A stretch of 64,000 nt of DNA from Numida meleagris (lineage: Eukaryota; Chordata; Aves; Galliformes; Numididae). Position numbers and translations under genes: made by a program. This document shows, piece by piece, positions 13,701 to 26,869 of this stretch (positions within the stretch are counted from its first letter, which is position 1; each line of letters opens with the position of its first letter). The stretch is taken from contig NC_034412.1 in the NCBI RefSeq assembly GCF_002078875.1, positions 83,338,457 to 83,402,456 on the forward strand. Direction: 5' to 3'. The notes beneath the pieces are model-generated. The model saw only the letters and a program-made list of their open reading frames with translations, was not told the DNA's origin and searched no databases.

Positions 13701-15959
13701 CAAATGTCAGTTTTCTGAGAATCTCTGTATCTCACCCAGAAAATGTAACCCAAAATAAAACTTAGCGTTTATGACATCATAAATGCACTAGAATTACTGG
13801 CAAGCAAAATGAAGGGTTTTTTTCAGATTTTCTTTTTCATCCTTTGAAAGATTTGTTTACTTCATTTTTTTCCTTCTCTTTCCTTTGGTCTGCTCAAAAT
13901 TATAGAACTTCATAATCTAACAAGTTTAACTTTGGGAACAAATTCTCTGTAGAATGAATACTTGGACAAATATGGAAAGTTAACGATGTAGCTTAAAACA
14001 GGCAAATGAAAAGTTTCAGCATAGAAGCAGCTCCCTGCTCCACTGTAAAATTATATTTGTAAGAATAAAAACATTATTTTAAACATAGTCATTCAGATCC
14101 CAGACAATGAGAAAAGAGGTTCTGTGGAGAGGATGAAAAAAAGAGTATTTGAGGCAGAATAAAAGGAATAGCAAAAAGATAAGAAAGGAAGAAAACCTCA
14201 GTCCTCATTTGTATTCAGTTGCAAATGAGTGAAAAAAGGAAACAGTCTGAAATCAAACTTTAGGGTATGCAAAACTGGAAATGCAAAATTCCTGGTTTTA
14301 TAAAATATAAGGATTACAAAAAAACCCTCAAAACTTTTAATAAGGATTCCTAGCTTAAGAAAAGTATCTTTAATGAAAAATAGCCAAATGATCTTTTGTC
14401 CAGCATGTAATTCCTTCTGTGTGCCAATGGACTTGAATGATCTCCTGCAGACTTGAGTTCAACTTTATTTTTTTATTTTTATTTTTTTGCAGGATTATTG
14501 TGTCACTAAAACATGTAGACAACTTCAAAGTTGTTTATGAATAAATAAATGGTCTCTCCCAGCTGTAGCTGAGGAGTAGCAGTGATATATTGTGTTGACT
14601 GAGGGGAACCTCATTCACTTTCAGTTTAGTTTCCATTTATATCCAGTTCCTTTGTCAAATGCTGAAACCCTAAGTCTACAGTAAACTCATCTCATCTTAA
14701 TTCTTTCCTTTTCAATGGCTCCAACTCTTTTTCCCTTCACCTTCTCCACTTGTGTTTTCAGAATGTGGAAGTACTATCAAAGAACATATGCATACCTCCG
14801 TTTGGACATGATGCACTACCAGGAACATGCAATATCTGGGTTGGAGCTTGCACAGTCTTCATTCATTTCACTGTCACATGTAGGTTAACCAATGCCTCTA
14901 CAGGCTCCTGATTCACAAGACATTGTAAATTAATATGACAGACTTCTTCCCTCTCTGCTAGGCTGTCAGCAAATAAGCATTTTCTCTCCTTTCTCACAAG
15001 TCAACTTTTCTATTTTTAGAAAATAGCTGAGATTTTTTTTCTTTTAACTTGCTTTGATGATGCAGGGATCTCGTGACATGGTTTGCAGGAACAATGCTTG
15101 GCACATGGGACTGCTCACACACACCCAGGTTGCAGAAGGCATGAATGGAGCATTTGGATCCCATCCAGCTTTCTGACCATAATCACAAGAGGCTAAACTC
15201 CAAAACCCTCTTGGGATCTGTTACCTGGGTCTTTGTGATGCCTTTTGAGACAGAATATACACCTAACTTTTGAGAACCAAATCTTGTGCTAATAATGATA
15301 TTTTCAGTAACACCACTAATTTGAGTGTAAGCTAAGTATTTCCGGGTACGGTTCTGCTTCTGACCCTAGGACTTGGCATTACCCAGAGGACGTGGCAAGC
15401 CAAGGGGCAGTGCACTTGCAGCATTACATGTATGGGCTGTGTCATTTCACCCCAGCCTGTTTCAGCCCTAACACAGCCGTCTAATCTGTGGGAATGTCAG
15501 GGCGTCATGATTTACTGTGGCCACTTGTAATCATATCTCACAACAGGAAGCAGCAGTGGCCTCTGCATGCTGTTCCCTCACTGAAAATAACATTGACTTT
15601 ACTGCATATTGTATATATATTTGCAGACGTGGATTTATATAGGACTTAAGATAACAGTTTACAAACTAAGAGTCACAGCTAAAATTGCAGTTGCCATGTG
15701 AAATATGAAAGTGGAAGCTTGGCCAGGACCCCAGAAGTTGTAATGCATACAGAAATGTCTGAGACTTGTCAGGTGAAGCCTATATCATGATCTACTACAT
15801 CAGACAGCTTAAAATCTTTTTTTTTTTTTCCTAGAATAAGTGTAGAGACTTATATGTAAATTAAAGTCTTATGTTTCTCATTCATTTTTTGAACACTCTT
15901 CAGACGACAGAGTGGATTGTGCTGCCTGCAGGCTGGGAGCACTGCTCTGCTTTCCTGTG
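10741..15959. other. Unique sequence, no gene seen
   Basis: AT-rich unique DNA. Long T- and A-rich stretches lie at 13800-14520. Open frames at 11942-12237 and 12253-12489 (minus) and 12558-12794 and 13525-13758 (plus) carry no motif. A consensus-like donor (aaag/gtaagt) occurs at 12904/12905, but I found no matching coding exon before it. Confidence 0.45.
13329..13352 (+). repeat. Poly-A tract, 24 bases
   Basis: This is an uninterrupted run of A. The upstream sequence has no polyadenylation signal at a suitable distance and no recognisable spliced-gene sequence, so it is better called a simple repeat than a processed-pseudogene tail. Confidence 0.9.
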
Positions 15960-16318
15960 AAAAAAGACCAAGAGAGCTGGGGCGGTTCAACCTGGAGAAG
16001 AGGAGGCTCTGTGGGCATCTCATCAATGTACAGAAATACCTGAAGGGAGGATTCAAAGAAGATGGAGCCAAGCTCCAGGAGAAGAATCAATGGGCACAAA
16101 CTGGAACACAGGATGTTGCTTCTGAACATCAAAAATGGACTTCTATGCTGTGTGGGTGATGGAGCACTGACACAGGTTGCCCAGAGAGGCTGAGGATTCC
16201 CCTCCTTGGAGATATTCAGGAGCCATCTGAATCTGGCACTGGTGGCTCTGCTTGAGCCGAGGGGGAATGGATCAGATGACTTCCAGAGGTCCCTTCCAAC
16301 TTCAACCATTCCATGATT
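15960..16318 (+). mobile_element. Diverged CR1 fragment
   Basis: CR1 3' portion in plus orientation. It begins at the conserved 'ttcaacctggagaagagg' block, contains the 'acacaggttgcccagagagg' and 'cttggagatattcaggagcc' blocks, and ends with 'aggtcccttccaacttcaac' and 'ccattccatgatta'. It is more diverged than the copy at 2601-2961, which suggests an older subfamily. A minus-strand open frame (15878-16309) is only its shadow. Confidence 0.9.
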
Positions 16319-16902
16319 ATTTCCAGTGTCACATCACAATGTTTTTAAGAAGTCCACATGTGGCTACTTAGCAAGAGATGCAACATGCACAGTCAATAAG
16401 AACTACTAGGCTCAGTTTCACTATTGCCTGTAAAAGCTGGGCCAGAACAACTGAAACATTGAATCTGTGGCCATGTCAGATATTGTGGCAGGTAATGTGA
16501 ACTAGAGACCTTATTTCCCAATGCAGTAAATTTTCAGTACCTGTAGGTGGTTCATCTGGAGATGTACTATGTCGCTGATTCAGAGTTGCATTGGCTCCCT
16601 GGAGGTACATTCCTACCTAAAAGCATTTACACAGTTTCTAGGATCAGACTGGGGCCACACATATTTTTAGTGAAGACGCAGAGCTACACTGAATAAGTTC
16701 AGTGCATCATGATGTAGTTGATCTGTGACAGAGGCAGGCTGTTTCACGTGGGACATGATCACTACCCTTGAGATCAATGACTCAATGATTATGATGCAGG
16801 GGGATTCTGTACACCTTATCCCAGGTAATTGCAAACTCTTGGTTATTGCAGTATCTGAACATTTGTTATACTTATCCATTATGGAGGCAAAACAAAAAAT
16901 AG
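16319..16902. other. Unique sequence, no gene seen
   Basis: Short unique spacer between the CR1 and the MIR fossil. Overlapping chance frames on both strands (16667-16879 minus, 16725-17066 plus) run into the MIR and show no protein-family signature. Confidence 0.4.
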
Positions 16903-17015
16903 TATCTTATTTTACAGATATGGATCTAGGGCACAAGGATGACCTTATTTGCCACAGATCACAGACGGTGCAGGGAAAGAAACTGAGTATTCATCTCTCA
17001 AACTGGCTTCCTACC
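16903..17015 (+). repeat. MIR-family SINE fossil
   Basis: The MIR core is readable: 'cttattttacagatatgg' corresponds to the ttattttacagatgagg block, 'gggcacaaggatgacctt' to the gaggcacagaga region, 'gccacagatcacag' to the cccaaggtcacacag block, and 'gcagggaaagaaactgag' to the region before the tRNA-like tail. This alignment is by eye against remembered MIR consensus sequence; the borders are approximate. Confidence 0.65.
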
Positions 17016-18667
17016 TGCTGGACACTCCTCTCTCTTTTAAATTTAGAGGCTAGAGGAAGGCTGTAAGCCAGCCTGCTATTATGGAGCATTTTCTGAGCCA
17101 AGGGTCAAAGTAACACAGCACTTGTAAGATGCTAGCTGTGTAGTCAATTCCAGGGCTGGAGCTGAAAGAGGGGGAAAATTAAGAAAGTGCTAATACTGCT
17201 GCTGTACATGTGGTAGGCAGCTGTACTACACATCATCAAATGAGTTGTTTTCCTTAACACGCAGCACATCTGACAATCTGGAATGGAATCCAAACAAGTA
17301 AAACTTGGTGTTGAAAACCAGGAAAGGTCCTCATGACCTCCACTGCTGTCAGTGAGAATTCATATTATAATGATCAAAAACTATATGAAGGTGAATACTG
17401 CTGTAACTTGTTTAAAAGCGCAGGCCTGGAAAAATATACTTAAGACATCTGGGATCAATTTCTATTTTGAAATTCTGTTCATACATAAGAAGAGCTTGTA
17501 ACGAACTGAAAGACAAGATAGTCTTGAAATACAAGAACTAAAATGAAAGCATTTAAATAATTGCTTTATATGCATGGCCCTCTCACTTCAATCTCACATC
17601 TCTCTTTTGGAGAATAGCACTATTTGTGCGTGGTTCCCTGTAATATATTACATGTAGCTAGGCAACAATATCTGTCATACCTGGGGAAAAATAATACATA
17701 GTGTGGGCCACTGATCTCTGCTAGACTTTTTCTGCTTCCTGGAGCTATCCTGTTAAGATTCTTTGCAATCCATATGTGGATGTGGATACCCCACACTACC
17801 ACTCCCCTGTCTTCAAAATCATGCTGCACACCTGCTCAGACTTGCCAAGACAGCAAAGTCAGGACTGCAGCTATATCTCAGTTAAGGTGAGATGCTAATG
17901 CCACTCATTCATGTGGTCTCAGCTAGTATATGAACTAGGATTAATAGGCAAGAACTCAAGAGTTGCAAATTCCTCTTGAGGCTTTAAATTATGTGTTAAA
18001 AAGGAAGAATTCTGGCATTTCTTTTTTAAACCCGTAGTATATCCTGTCTCGTCCATACAACTTCTCAGTCCTGAAACCTGAATGGACAGATCTTGAGCTG
18101 ACATAAATTGGTACAGCTGTATGGATTGCAAAGGCTGCACAATTAATTGACATCAGCTGAAGTTCTGGCTCAAAAATGTGCAGAAGCATATATATATTTA
18201 CATATATGTATTTATAACTACATCAAAGCTCATCTTTAGGGCTTTTATCGGACCTCATAGGGACTGAACATTTGTTTTTGAATGCTTCATTGAGTATATA
18301 ATTTAAGAATGTAAACACATTCATCAGAAGCAAATCTCAAGCATATACAAATGTCCTGAGTCTGCTTGTCATGAGCTGTGCATTCCTCCATTCTTAGTTC
18401 AGAAAGGATTTTGCAATAAGCTGCTTTGCCTTTTAGAGGTCAGAAAACATGGATGAAGACTGGAGATGCTTGGAAGCAAGAACAGTCTCATTCTTTCATT
18501 GTGAGGCTTATCTTCACCTGAAAGCAAAACTCATTTTAAGTACAGCTACTTCATCAGAGACCAAGTAGTTAAGAACATGAAGGAAACACTGCTCATCACA
18601 GAAGAGATTGCTGAGAAGAGTTCTGGTCATTGCAACATCACTCCACAGCCTTACTACCATTCCATTG
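17016..18667. other. Unique sequence, no gene seen
   Basis: AT-rich DNA with a TA-rich patch at 18188-18220 (tatatatattta, catatatgta). Small minus-strand frames at 17620-17829 and 17919-18189 lack domains. No RNA gene was recognised. Confidence 0.4.
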
Positions 18668-19286
18668 TAAGGTGGCAGCCCAGAAGGCCACTTCTATCCT
18701 CGGCTGCATCTAAAGAGAGGTGGCCAGGAGGGTGAAGGAGGTGACTGCCCCCCTCTACTCTGCCCTTGTGAGGCCCCAGATGGACTACTGCATCCAGACC
18801 TGGAGCCCCCAGCACAAGAAAAGCATGGAGCTATTGGAGTGGGTCCAGAGGAGGCCATGAAGATGACAGAGAGCCGGAGCACCTCAGCTGTGAAGAAAGG
18901 TTGAAGGAGGTGAACTTGTTCAGACTGGAGAAGAGAAGGCTCCAAGGATTGCAGCCTTCCAGTACTTAAAGGGAGCTTATAGACAGTAGGGAGAATGACT
19001 TATTACATGGTCTGATAGTGATAGGACAAGGGGGAAGAGTTTTAAACTAAAAGAAAGGAGATTTAGGTTAGATGTTTGGAAGAAACTCTTCACTCGGGGC
19101 ACTGGCAAAGGCTGCCCAGAGAAGCTGTGGATGCTCCATCTGTGGTGATGTTCAAGGCGAGGCTGGATGGGGCCCTGAGCAGCCTGATCTGGTGGGTGGC
19201 AGCCCTGTCCATGTCAGAGATTTGGAACTGGAAGGGTTTCAAGGTTGCTTGCAACTCAAGCCATTCTATGGTTCTATGATTCTGTG
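18668..19286 (+). mobile_element. CR1 retrotransposon with ORF2 C-terminus, 3' end
   Basis: This is the longest CR1 copy in the window. The 5' part translates in the plus direction to the C-terminal region of CR1 ORF2 after the reverse transcriptase: [11 protein letters not shown], then [20 protein letters not shown], then [20 protein letters not shown]. In-frame stops show it is dead. It continues through the 'gatagtgataggacaagggg' block and the untranslated region, and ends in 'ccattctatggttctatgattctgtgac'-type octamers. The promoter, ORF1 and the endonuclease and reverse transcriptase domains are absent by 5' truncation. Confidence 0.93.
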
Positions 19287-19715
19287 ACAGAGGGAGTAAG
19301 TACGGTCATCCATTTCTTACATAAATGAGCTTAGTTCAGCGCAGCAATTTTTGCAGACACCCAAGGTGAAGAGGCCCCTGGTAGCAGCTCTCTAATAAAA
19401 TGTTTCTGCAAAACTGGGAGAGTGTTGCTCTTGTGCCTCCAGGAGCTTTTAAGGTCTTTTTTAACGTTACTGCAGTGCTGTTACTTTAATGCTGCCAGTG
19501 CATGATAGACATGGTGTGGCTAGGTGCCAAGCTGCTTGGAAAAGAGCCTTTTATAATGAATAATAAAACAAACTTTAAGCAGTAGAGAGTGATGGTGTGA
19601 AGTAGGTGTCAGTAGAAGTAGGGTACATATATTGTTTGTAGCCTGGAAGGTTCAGGATAAGTGCAAATGCTCAGGCTCTCTGAGGTTAGCTGAGGTCTGC
19701 AACACTGCTACGATA
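19287..19715. other. Unique spacer between two CR1 fragments
   Basis: Unique DNA between a plus-strand CR1 and a minus-strand CR1. No open frame of note and no RNA gene seen. Confidence 0.4.
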
Positions 19716-19862
19716 TCAGAGAATCATGGAATGTTTTGGGTTGGAAGGAACCTTAAAGATCATCTGGTTCCAACCTGAGCTGAATGTAGCACTCCAGTGA
19801 GGTCTCATGAAAGCAGAGCTGAGGGGAACGATCACCTCCTCGACCTGCTGGCCTAGCTTCTT
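19716..19862 (-). mobile_element. CR1 fragment with internal deletion
   Basis: The plus-strand text 'gaatcatggaatgttttggg', then 'aggaaccttaaagatcat', is the reverse complement of a CR1 3' end. It is followed directly, at about 19788, by ORF2 sequence ('cactccagtgaggtctcatg', 'ggggaacgatcacctcctcg', 'acctgctggcctagcttc') that normally lies several hundred bases away. The copy has therefore lost most of its middle. The left limit is clear; the right limit is approximate. Confidence 0.8.
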
Positions 19863-22680
19863 TTTACAAGTGATACCAGTAATGTTCTCCCTAGGTCTCC
19901 CTGGGCACTGTGTTTTGCTGCTCTCAGACAGCTGGGGATGAAATGATGTCTTCAGGAGCAAGAAGTGCTGCTCTGCCTGCCTTTGGCACTTACGAGACAG
20001 AGGGCTGAAGTGCCTGTTATACAAAAATAACGTTCATACGGTCTAAATAGATAAATATTACAGTTGCTGATTAAAGGAAGCAGTGCCAGGCACTTTTGGC
20101 TAGCAGAACAGGAAGGTGTTTCATTACCTCAGGTTTAAAAGACCTAGGACATTTAGCAATGCCGAGGGTTTGCAAAAATTACAAGGAGGAAGCAGTGGTA
20201 ACAATATCTAGCACACATTTACTTCATTTGTGAACAAATTAACCTTAATTATCCAATTTATAAATGAGCTTTAAGTGGAAGCCCCCCCCCCCCGACTCTC
20301 CCCCTGCTGCTGCATATTTTTAGGATTGTTTGTTTTTAGTAATAAATTAGAAACATCTGCTTCCGTTGACACACTGGGAAGGAATCATGTACAGCAAACT
20401 TGCAGGGTGAGCTGCTGGGATGCTGGAGGGGATGGGGTGCCAGGGACTGGGCATAGTCCTATCCATTTCCAACCACGTAGGCCAGGAAAACTAGGCCTTT
20501 CCCTGAGCAGAGGAGGCCCATGGCTGCTGCAGGGCTGGGCCTGGCTGGTGTCTGAGGCAGACTGCAGAGGCAGTGAAGGTTTCCAGCAGTGTGTACTAGG
20601 CAGATCCTGCCTTTTAAGGGTATCTTGGCAATTCTTCCATGCAAGCAAAACTGTTTCTGCTATGGGATCATCTAGTCTTAATCACAAGGAATCCAGACCT
20701 TGTTCCAGAATAATCACAGAGGTCATTCGAGCAGGAGCAGTAATGGCACTGATCACATGCAGCAAGCACTGTCCCACCATCCCCTGTGATGAGGGAAAGG
20801 GTGCCAGTTTAGGGGACTAAGATGTTTTACAACCCTGGCATATCTCCTGAGGGTGATACAACTTCCAGATCTCTGAGAAAGGCTGAAAGTGGCCAGGAGG
20901 TGCACTGTGTCAAAGCATTTGCATGGGCTTTCACCTCATGCAGGAGGTATGAGAACTGCCCTTCTTGGTGTGAGCTGCTGTCTGCAGAATTGGAAAGCTT
21001 GGGCTAAATCCTGCCAGATGCAGCAGGATATATATGCCCAAATATAACCTGGGCATCCATGGAGCTGCACCCATGATGAACCCTATCCCTGCATCCCTTT
21101 ATGTGGCCCCTCTGAAAACGCCTGGATCTCACTCCAGAGTTTTACTAAGACAGCAGAACCAGATGTTTTACATGCACTCATCAGGTTTTTGCTCCAGTTT
21201 TTGACATTCAAAACTCTTAATCCACAGCCTTAGACTGCAAGGACAGAGCATGCCTAGAGAAAGGGAGAAACTGTGATGCCAGGAGGTTTCCAACAGACAG
21301 CTCCTGCTCCTAAGATGCCCTACTTTTCTGCCTGGCTATTTTTCCAGATAGGTTTGAGGATTATGTGCATTTAGCCAAGGTTTTCAAATAATCCATTAGG
21401 TCTTTCAGAGCTAGATATCCTTTCTATCAGTGCAAGAAACCCCAGGCAGAGTCACTGCATGTTGATTGTACAGTACAGGTATGATGAGCTGGGCACCTCC
21501 TGGTCATTTAGGAGGCATCACTGAGTTGTGATGCAATGTAAATTTAATTCTGCCTGAGAGTTGTCACAGGAATTTTTAATCACAGTTCTGCTTAAAGAAG
21601 GCTACAAAACCACAGCAGAGCTATGTGCAGGGAGCTGTCCTATTCAGTAATACAGAGGAAACTCTGTTCTCCTTGAGATACTGATGGCCACTTGAGGTCT
21701 TTTTTCTCAAAAAATACAGCCTCCAAAAACCCCACTCTCATGTAAAGCAGTGTAACCTCACTATAAAACTTAAAAGATGGTGAAATGTAGCTGATACTCT
21801 TCTAGAGAAGCCAAAACCTCACTGTTTGGTGCAGTGCTCTCGTACAGCACTGAAAGCATCACTCAGCCACCCAAGTGGGAAACAGAGACTCTTGGGGGAA
21901 CCTATTCTCAGAGGGTGTAGGGTGTAGGGAGGGGAGAGGCAGGTGTGATGACATGTTTCACAGCTAGCAGAATTACTTTTTGTTGTGCTTGTCCTTCCTA
22001 AACTGTTTTTCTGTTTGAATGCCCATGCTGCACTTTTAAATGCTGCAATGCCCTTGGGAGAATTTGATCTTTGCATGTCTACAGGGAGCATTCAGATATA
22101 TATTCAGGTAATACTGAAATAAAGTTGAATAGGGTATTCTATTTATTTATTTTCCTTTATGGCTGAGGATAAAAGTGAAAATTTTCTTCCTCTAGGAGTA
22201 GACCTGCACTACAGGCCTTTATGGGAATTGCTTTGCTGGAGCGTAGACCATCCAAAAATCATTACCTCTCTTCAGAACAACTTCTTGCTGCCTCACCTCA
22301 AAGCTGGTGCTCAAGACAATTTGGCCACTTTCTAGCATGAACTCCTGCACTGAGTAACAACAACAGCAACTCAGAGAGGCTAAAGCAGCTGGGGTCTTCC
22401 TCCCAACCATTGGGAAATCGGCCAACTGGAAGCTTGACAACAACATTGCCTTTCCATATTTTTTGAGCAGGGGTTACAGAGTTGCCCAGTGACCGCTATG
22501 GCTTCAGGAAGGAGTGGATGCCAACAGGATCTCTTCTCCAGAGCTCCCTGAAGGACATGGTGAAGGGGAAACCCCTGGGTGAGCATATAGAGGCATAAGA
22601 AAAATTGTAGGACTACAAAAAAGAGAATACCAGATAGGTGGAGGAGGAAAAGGTAGAAGAATTGAAGACATATTGGAGAC
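19863..22680. other. Unique sequence, no convincing gene
   Basis: Contains the longest open frame of the window (20275-20820, plus, 181 codons). It has no recognisable domain, begins in a poly-C tract (20282-20293), and reads as a chance frame. Other frames at 21819-22091 and 22219-22446 (minus) likewise show nothing. Confidence 0.4.
20282..20293 (+). repeat. Poly-C tract, 12 bases
   Basis: An uninterrupted run of 12 C, prone to length change and to sequencing error. It sits at the start of the longest open frame, so that frame is also sensitive to indel error here. Confidence 0.85.
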
Positions 22681-25600
22681 AAATAAAGGCATGTGGAACT
22701 GAGAGAGTTTCTAAAATTGGGCTGTGATCAAAGACTGTTCTTGTGGTTTAGGGCCAAAAAAGTTCAGGCTCTGGCAGATAACCTGCAGAGCATTTCCATG
22801 CAGAACTGGACTTCGGAAAGTCTCAAAGGAGTCAACTGCTCTGTAACAAAACATAAACGTAGTGTCCGGAATGAGCAATGGATGCAGAAAGTAACTTAGG
22901 TGTCTCTCCGTTAAGTCCTAAGAGAGACGTTTCTACTGTTCAGTGACAATGAAAAGAAATTATATGTGAAAAAGGACAAGAATCAACAGCCTGGATGTGT
23001 CAGGGTGTGGAATTATTCCCTGGGTACATGAAAGCACAGCAGACCAGAGTTGTGCAGGAACATCAGTGCAGGGCTAACAAGACTGGCGTAACATCAAGTT
23101 TTTATGGACTGCTGAAAAGGGAAAAGACTTTTGGTCTTCAGTCTAACAGCAAGCAAGAACAGAAGGCACGTGTTCCAACAGGAGGGAGCTTCTCCCTCCA
23201 AGAAAAAGGAGAGTTTTCCTGGACCAATACAGAAAAAGTTCTGTTTTTTTTTTTCCAAACAGTAAAGAAATGGGAGGTCCCACTCAGCAGCTCCCAAATC
23301 AGTTCCCCGCATTGGCCTAGAGCCAGTGACGAGGCCCACTGGACAACAGGAAAGAGGTGGGGTGAACAGGCTGGACACACACCTCTTTAGTTCTGCCCTA
23401 TGAGCCCTTCTTGTTTTCATAGCAGCGTCACTCCCTGCTTTTACTGCACATTTTTTAAACTGCATTTTAGGTCTCGTGTACTTATTAATATCCTCTCCAC
23501 TATCATTTTTGCTGAAAGAAAATACATTTATTGAAAGAATGTAAAAAACCTCAGAGAAATAAAACAGAGTGCATTACAATATATCCTAAAAAGCTTCCCA
23601 CTATGGAACTGTTTCCTTCCTTCCCCAGCTTTAACCTCAGACTCTTGCCAGATGTTCCTGTTTATAGCAGGGTGTCTGATTTTGAGTTTGGAGTCTCTCC
23701 AAAGGGGGAGGGGACAGCATAAAGCTGAAAATAGGATGGGTGGCCTGATGGTATCCAAACACAGCCAAGTATCTCAATTAAATCTTGTTGGAGACTTGGC
23801 CTCCACTTCTGTAGGCTGCACCATGCTTGGGGCTGAGAGATGCTATGCAGATGAGGAATACAAATCCAGTAGATAGACTGATCACAAGCCAGTAAATTTA
23901 AGCCAGCACAACATATGGACTCTCACATCTATCAGCCTAGGAAAGATTGTTCCCCACAGACTTCTAGGTTTGCCCAGACAAAGTGAAACATCCCAGGCAC
24001 TGAGACTTTTCCCCTCCTTCCCTCAGATTGTTTTATAACCACACACCTCTCACTGCCAGCAGCATTTTCCCATTATGTACAGCCTAATCTTTCCCTTTAA
24101 ATCTGATCCCATTATTATTTGTAATAAGATCTGGTTTTGTTCTGCCCTTCCCAAGGCTTACACCTGACAGAACTGTGTAGACTATTTAATCATACAATTC
24201 TATCCCCTCTCGCTCAACATTAAGTGAAACTGTAAAATATCTCTGAAGTATTGAGTCAGGTCCTTTGCAGTACTGCCTTCATTATTATGAGCTTTTCAAT
24301 TCACATCCAGTATCAGGACTGGACACCCAAAATCAGATCCACCCTGCTTTTTCAAAATAAAAATTAAATCCTAATATATGGAGAACCTGAACAATTTACT
24401 TCAGCATTGTGAAATCAGACTAATCTGGATTTCTTCTTCAGCTCCAAAGAGAAAGAAACTACTTTATAGATCTGCACCTCTTAATTTAGAGAGTCTATGA
24501 GCAGAAATGATAACATTTTGCTGACAGTTGCAGCCTGATGCCCATCATTAAAACGTTAAGTATGCCCAGTAATTATCTCACTTGCAGCCTTTATTTTCCC
24601 TGTTTGAACACAAAAGACAAGCTTGCTGAGTGTGTAGAGTTTTCTGCCAAGGAAATCACATAATTGCTTTGCTGTCCTTTCAACTAACAAAAAATCCACA
24701 TCAGCAGTTAAAATGGAGTTTGACCTTTCTTGTATCTGTGATAAGTAACCTGTAGGAATCAGAAGGTGAGATCTGAGGTTAAGTTTTCTGCATTTTATCA
24801 TCTGCAGTGTGTCTCTTTGGGAACATGGATTTTATTTCATCATGCAGTGACAGTATGTGTAATGTTGCTGTAGCACTGGTGTAAGGACCTTGAACATTAG
24901 GTTTTCTAGCACATGTGACAGACCTGTGAGTGGACACATTACAGAGAATTAAGGATATGTCAGCTCCATCACACTGAATGGGACACTCAATCCAGCCCTC
25001 AGGACACTGTTCCTATGTGGATTTTTGTCCACCTTGCAGCCATATATGTATGCAACAGTGAAATGTGGAGATGACAGTGGAAATGAAATAATACAAATAC
25101 CAGGTTCTTTGTATTTGCATTATTCCCTGTTATGGCTGCTGAGACAGAAGCAGTCCCTGTGGTTGAGAAAGTTTCAGGAATTCCCTCGTCTCCTGTGTTA
25201 CTGAGCAGGGAGGAGCAGGACCGGGTTTCACCACCTTCACCTTCCCCTGCCCTTCAGGTTGGTGGGTGTTGTGGAGGAAGGATAAGGAACAGGCAGCCAT
25301 GGAGGAAGGGGAACGAACTTCCTTTGCCTTGAGCCATATAGTCTTTGCACATCTGATCTTTGTTGGACATTACCTCCAGTCCTACTTTTCCACAGCTCAG
25401 CAAGGATAGTGATGGTGAGGTTCCCACTTGGCACAACATTTAACTCAGGGGTTCCCAGAAGGAAGCAGGCTTTTACGATTTCCTTCTTTCCAATGGGCTA
25501 GGCATATCAGCTCCTTCGCATCCAATTTTGCTTTTCCACAGCATTTCCCCTGCCCTTCCCACTCCATGTTTCTCTACTCTTAAATATATTCCTTAGGTGG

Positions 25601-26869
25601 AGCGTGTGTCTATGGGGACACAGCTGCAGGCTGGGCTGTATGGGAGTTCAGTGGGGCAGCCCTGCATTTTCACCTACTCTGAAAGGGAAAACCCACTCCA
25701 GTAGCACAGCTGAAACTATCTAAGTCAGGGAGAATGGGGACCAGGGGATTGCAGGAAGAAGTAGATTTGTCTCTTTAACTCACTGCGCACGATGGTTGTG
25801 TGATTTCTGAAGCATGTTTCTGTTTCTCCATTCATCAGAAGAGTTGGTAATAGCAAATTACCATGGCTTGCACAGCTCTAAGGGCTGTGTAATGTTATGC
25901 TCACACCCATATTTTCCTAAAACTTCGGCAGCCTGAAAATCTCCATCATTTCCTTGAAAGCGAGTGGGTTAGAAAAACTAGCCACCATTGTGAGTATCAT
26001 GTTTTGGGCAGCTGGCACGCAAGCAAGCGTTGCCTCAGCACCCTCTGAATAATGGTAACCAGAGACCCAGGGGAAGAGGAAGAGCAAGAAACTGCTTATC
26101 CACTTACACTCTCACCTACTCAGACCATGGTTGTGTTCAATCACTTACACTCTATTTAACAACACCCACTCTCTCCACTGTCTGTAGCATATAGCCACAA
26201 AGTGTGCTGCCAGTAGCAGTGGAAACACAAAAAGTTAAATGACCTTGGGAAGGAAAACCACAACAGAATAAATGTCCCACCAGAATAACAAATAGATTTT
26301 TTTTTTTTTTTGTGAGAGCTTAATAAATTTTAAAAAAAAAGAGATTAACTTTGCAAGAGCACAACCCTGAAGCGAAATGATTTATTCGGTATTTACAGAT
26401 TTTTTTTTGCAAAACAAATTTCTATGAAACCATAGCAACAAAGGTTCAAGTGAATACTTGGAATGATGTTGGAACCACTCACGAGGGAAAAAGTCTATAA
26501 TCTCTATTTTGGGTTGATGGAACGTAAGATTAAAGCTAAAAAGAAATAAATATTTCTTAAGGTTTTAAGCAATTACATCACCCTAAGCCTTGTGAAAGGT
26601 AGACATTTATAAAGAATTTTTTTACCAGAAAATTGTGTCCTCTATTTTTTAAAAATCTGCCTGGTGATTTCTGACAGGAAGGTTATGTGCGTACACGTCA
26701 AAGTCTTTCTTTCTTACAAGATACATAAACAAATTTCACAGAAGCATTACTGCAATGGATTTTTAATGGAATCATGTGTATCCCAGCAAAAACCTGCATT
26801 TTTCTGAGAGTTATGTTCCCTTCTTTGGAAAGAAGTCAGAATAGGAAAATAGAATCTGTTGCAACTTAC
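22681..26869. other. Unique sequence, no gene seen
   Basis: Unique DNA. Frames at 22995-23390 (plus), 23094-23465 (minus), 23652-23876 (plus) and 24556-24801 (minus) carry no domain. A run of 15 T at 26297-26311 is followed by an A-rich run at about 26331-26340. A perfect ATTTGCAT octamer occurs near 25113-25122. No transposon signature was recognised. Confidence 0.4.

Noticed and set aside
20275..20820. Longest open frame, 181 codons, plus strand
   Set aside because: It has no recognisable domain, starts in a poly-C tract and has overlapping open frames on the other strand (20385-20648). It looks like a chance frame in moderately GC-rich DNA.
25444..25470. caggggttcccag, resembling a hAT transposon terminal repeat
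   Set aside because: No matching inverted end or 8-bp target duplication was found nearby.
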